From JAWPMT01 sp965215825 (lineage in GTDB: Bacteria; Bacteroidota; Bacteroidia; Cytophagales; Cyclobacteriaceae), in contig CBDCEM010000001.1 of NCBI GenBank assembly GCA_965215825.1, forward strand, positions 239,984 to 303,983: a DNA stretch of 64,000 bases. The letters run 5' to 3'. This document shows, piece after piece, positions 62,160-64,000 of the stretch; within the stretch, counting starts at the first letter, position 1; each line of letters begins with the position of its first letter. A model generated the notes under the pieces. It was not told where the DNA came from, ran no database searches, and was given only the letters and a program-made list of their open reading frames with translations. The position numbers were made by a program, and so were the translations under genes.

Positions 62160-62624
62160 ATGGCTTCCTTCAATAAAGTCATCCTCATGGGAAACCTAAC
62201 CCGCGACCCTGAGACACGTGTCACGCCGTCCGGCTTGACCATTTGCAAAATGGGTTTGGCGGTGTCCCGCCGCTATAGCACTAAGGACGGTGACAGCCGC
62301 GAAGAAACCACCTTCGTGGATGTCGATGCATTCGGGCGTCAAGCCGAGGTGATCACCAAATACCTGCGCAAGGGTAGCCCAATCTTCATGGAAGGCCGCC
62401 TACGTTTTGACCAATGGGAAACAAACGACGGTCAAAAACGCAGCAAGCTCGGCGTTGTGCTGGAAAATTTCCAGTTCGTCGGTGGTAATCGCGACGAAAA
62501 CGGTGGCTCCGGATCTTCCGGTGGCTACGAAAACAGCTCGCCTCCAGCACGTTCCAGCAACTCCGGTAGCAGCGAAAACTTCGCAAGTGCCGACGATACA
62601 CTGGACGAAGACGTCCCGTTCTAA
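62160..62624 (+). CDS. ssb: Single-stranded DNA-binding protein
   Basis: The 154-residue protein has the OB fold (SFNKVILMGNLTRDPETRVT, KMGLAVSRRYST, FVDVDAFGRQAEVITKYLRK). A Gly/Ser-rich linker and the acidic tip DEDVPF, which recruits repair and replication partners, follow. Its place between rpsF and rplI is the usual one. Length and tip match intact SSB. Confidence 0.96.
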   Translation: MASFNKVILMGNLTRDPETRVTPSGLTICKMGLAVSRRYSTKDGDSREETTFVDVDAFGRQAEVITKYLRKGSPIFMEGRLRFDQWETNDGQKRSKLGVVLENFQFVGGNRDENGGSGSSGGYENSSPPARSSNSGSSENFASADDTLDEDVPF

Positions 62625-62685
62625 ACCAACCTTCTATACGAATCCGCGATCCGTTCGCACACTCATTTAAATAAAGGATAATACA

Positions 62686-63191
<506 letters not shown>

Positions 63192-63231
63192 GTTTTTCAG
63201 TGCGGTTCAAGTGTTTAAAGCTTAACGACTG

Positions 63232-64000
63232 ATGCCGCCTGAATCAACGCCACAAGGAACCCGAGGGCGCGGCCGTGGAGGCCGCGACCTTCGGGACCGG
63301 CGTCAAAATCCGGATATTGATCCGGAGTCGCTGCGTGTGCAGCCACATAATGTTGAGGCCGAAGAGGGCCTGTTGGCCGCCTGTTTGATTGATGGCGGCC
63401 GTGAGGTGCTGACCGACTGTATCGAAGCGAAGATCCTGCCGGAGTATTTTTACAAGGCCTCACACCAAGAGATTTATCGAGCCCTGCTCGAACTCTACGC
63501 GACCGGTGACCCCGTGGATGAAATTTTGCTCATCGAGCACCTGCGTAAGAATGGGCAGGAGGATGACGTTGGTGGCATCAGTGCCATCTACACGATTCAA
63601 GACCGCATCGAAACGCCGGCTCACGCGCGTTACTTCGCTAAGATCGTTCACGAGAAGTATTTGCTGCGTCGTCTGATTCGCACTTCTCGCGAGGCGATTG
63701 AGGCCTGTTACGAGCAGCAGGAGGATATCAGCTCCTTCATTGAGAAGATCGAGCAAGATATTCACATGATTAGCACCGGTCGTGTGACCGAAGGTGCGAT
63801 TCCGATTAAAGATTCGGTCAACGAGGCGGTCAGTAACATCAAGGCGCTGCTGGATGGCAGCGCGGAAGACATCGACGGTGTCTTGTCGGGCTTCCGTGAC
63901 TTGGATGGCATGACCTATGGCTTTCATCCTGGTCAGATGATTGTGTTGGCGGCTCGTCCGTCGGTGGGCAAGACCTCCTTGGCGATGAATTTCGCTGAGC
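63232..64000 (+). CDS. dnaB: Replicative DNA helicase DnaB, N-terminal part (3' end outside window)
   Basis: The frame is open from the ATG at 63232 to the window end (256 residues). A basic start (PQGTRGRGRGGRDLRDRR) precedes the DnaB N-terminal domain (VQPHNVEAEEGLLAACLIDG, YFYKASHQEIYRALLELYATG, RYFAKIVHEKYLLRRLIR). It then reaches the RecA-like domain with SGFRDLDGMTYGFHPGQMIVLAARPSVGKTS, including the Walker A lysine. The helicase unwinds DNA at the fork. The gene is co-oriented with rplI, its usual neighbour. Confidence 0.95.
   Translation, partial: MPPESTPQGTRGRGRGGRDLRDRRQNPDIDPESLRVQPHNVEAEEGLLAACLIDGGREVLTDCIEAKILPEYFYKASHQEIYRALLELYATGDPVDEILLIEHLRKNGQEDDVGGISAIYTIQDRIETPAHARYFAKIVHEKYLLRRLIRTSREAIEACYEQQEDISSFIEKIEQDIHMISTGRVTEGAIPIKDSVNEAVSNIKALLDGSAEDIDGVLSGFRDLDGMTYGFHPGQMIVLAARPSVGKTSLAMNFAE

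Overview
The window looks like three unrelated pieces of DNA joined end to end, not one natural locus. Bases 1 to about 56,106 read as a moderately AT-rich Bacteroidota chromosome (Cytophagales-like). Support comes from the archaeal-type ProRS, a CarboxypepD_reg/TonB-dependent receptor, tandem PadR and MacB/FtsX-type permease genes, an RteC protein and a TAnnTTTG-type -7 promoter box. Bases from about 56,107 to 60,185 are very GC-rich, carry an F-box/ankyrin-repeat reading frame and part of an O-methyltransferase-like gene, and look eukaryotic (perhaps a microalga). Bases from about 60,186 to 64,000 carry the order rplY-pth-rpsF-ssb-rplI-dnaB and read as Verrucomicrobiota (Opitutae-like). The first join cuts off the 5' end of a DNA cytosine methyltransferase. 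The second cuts the 5' end of the eukaryote-like methyltransferase. A chimeric metagenome or co-culture assembly is the simplest explanation.

Bacteroidota core (1-41,396): proS 3' end, nfeD and floA (membrane microdomain pair), fabG, a VWA membrane protein, a DinB-like protein, and a small SiaC/roadblock/PP2C signalling cluster. Next comes a minus-strand group: a membrane protein, a winged-helix regulator, a TPR protein and a TonB-dependent receptor. Two identical 17-bp palindromes sit in front of this group's two transcription units and probably bind the regulator. Then clpC, wbqC and tsaC on the minus strand face the plus-strand run mltG, thioesterase, acetoacetate decarboxylase-like, hypothetical and SixA-like. 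After these lie an acyl-CoA dehydrogenase, a patatin, a YHS protein, an AraC regulator, cold-shock and CsbD-like proteins and a PhoD-like lipoprotein. A 7.5-kb operon of three unrecognised proteins follows, led by a 1400-residue protein that ends in 54-residue repeats. Last are PadR plus an ABC permease, an M1-type peptidase and an acyltransferase-like membrane protein.

Accessory island (about 41,886-56,106): the left edge carries what looks like the 3' end of a tRNA-Ser followed by its terminator, just right of a 290-bp remnant with IS21-like ends. Inside are a five-gene membrane/secreted/VWA operon, an ECF-like sigma factor, a typical Bacteroidota mobile-element block (RteC, HTH_17, replication-like protein, DnaC-like ATPase), and an operon of a C5 DNA methyltransferase, a protein with two GHKL ATPase domains and a receiver-domain protein. 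This last operon is the best candidate for an undescribed defence or regulatory system, but it is cut by the chimeric join.

Verrucomicrobiota end: rplY, pth, rpsF, ssb, rplI and the start of dnaB form a compact replication/translation cluster. rpsF and rplI both carry frameshifts, which for essential ribosomal proteins points to sequence errors in this segment.
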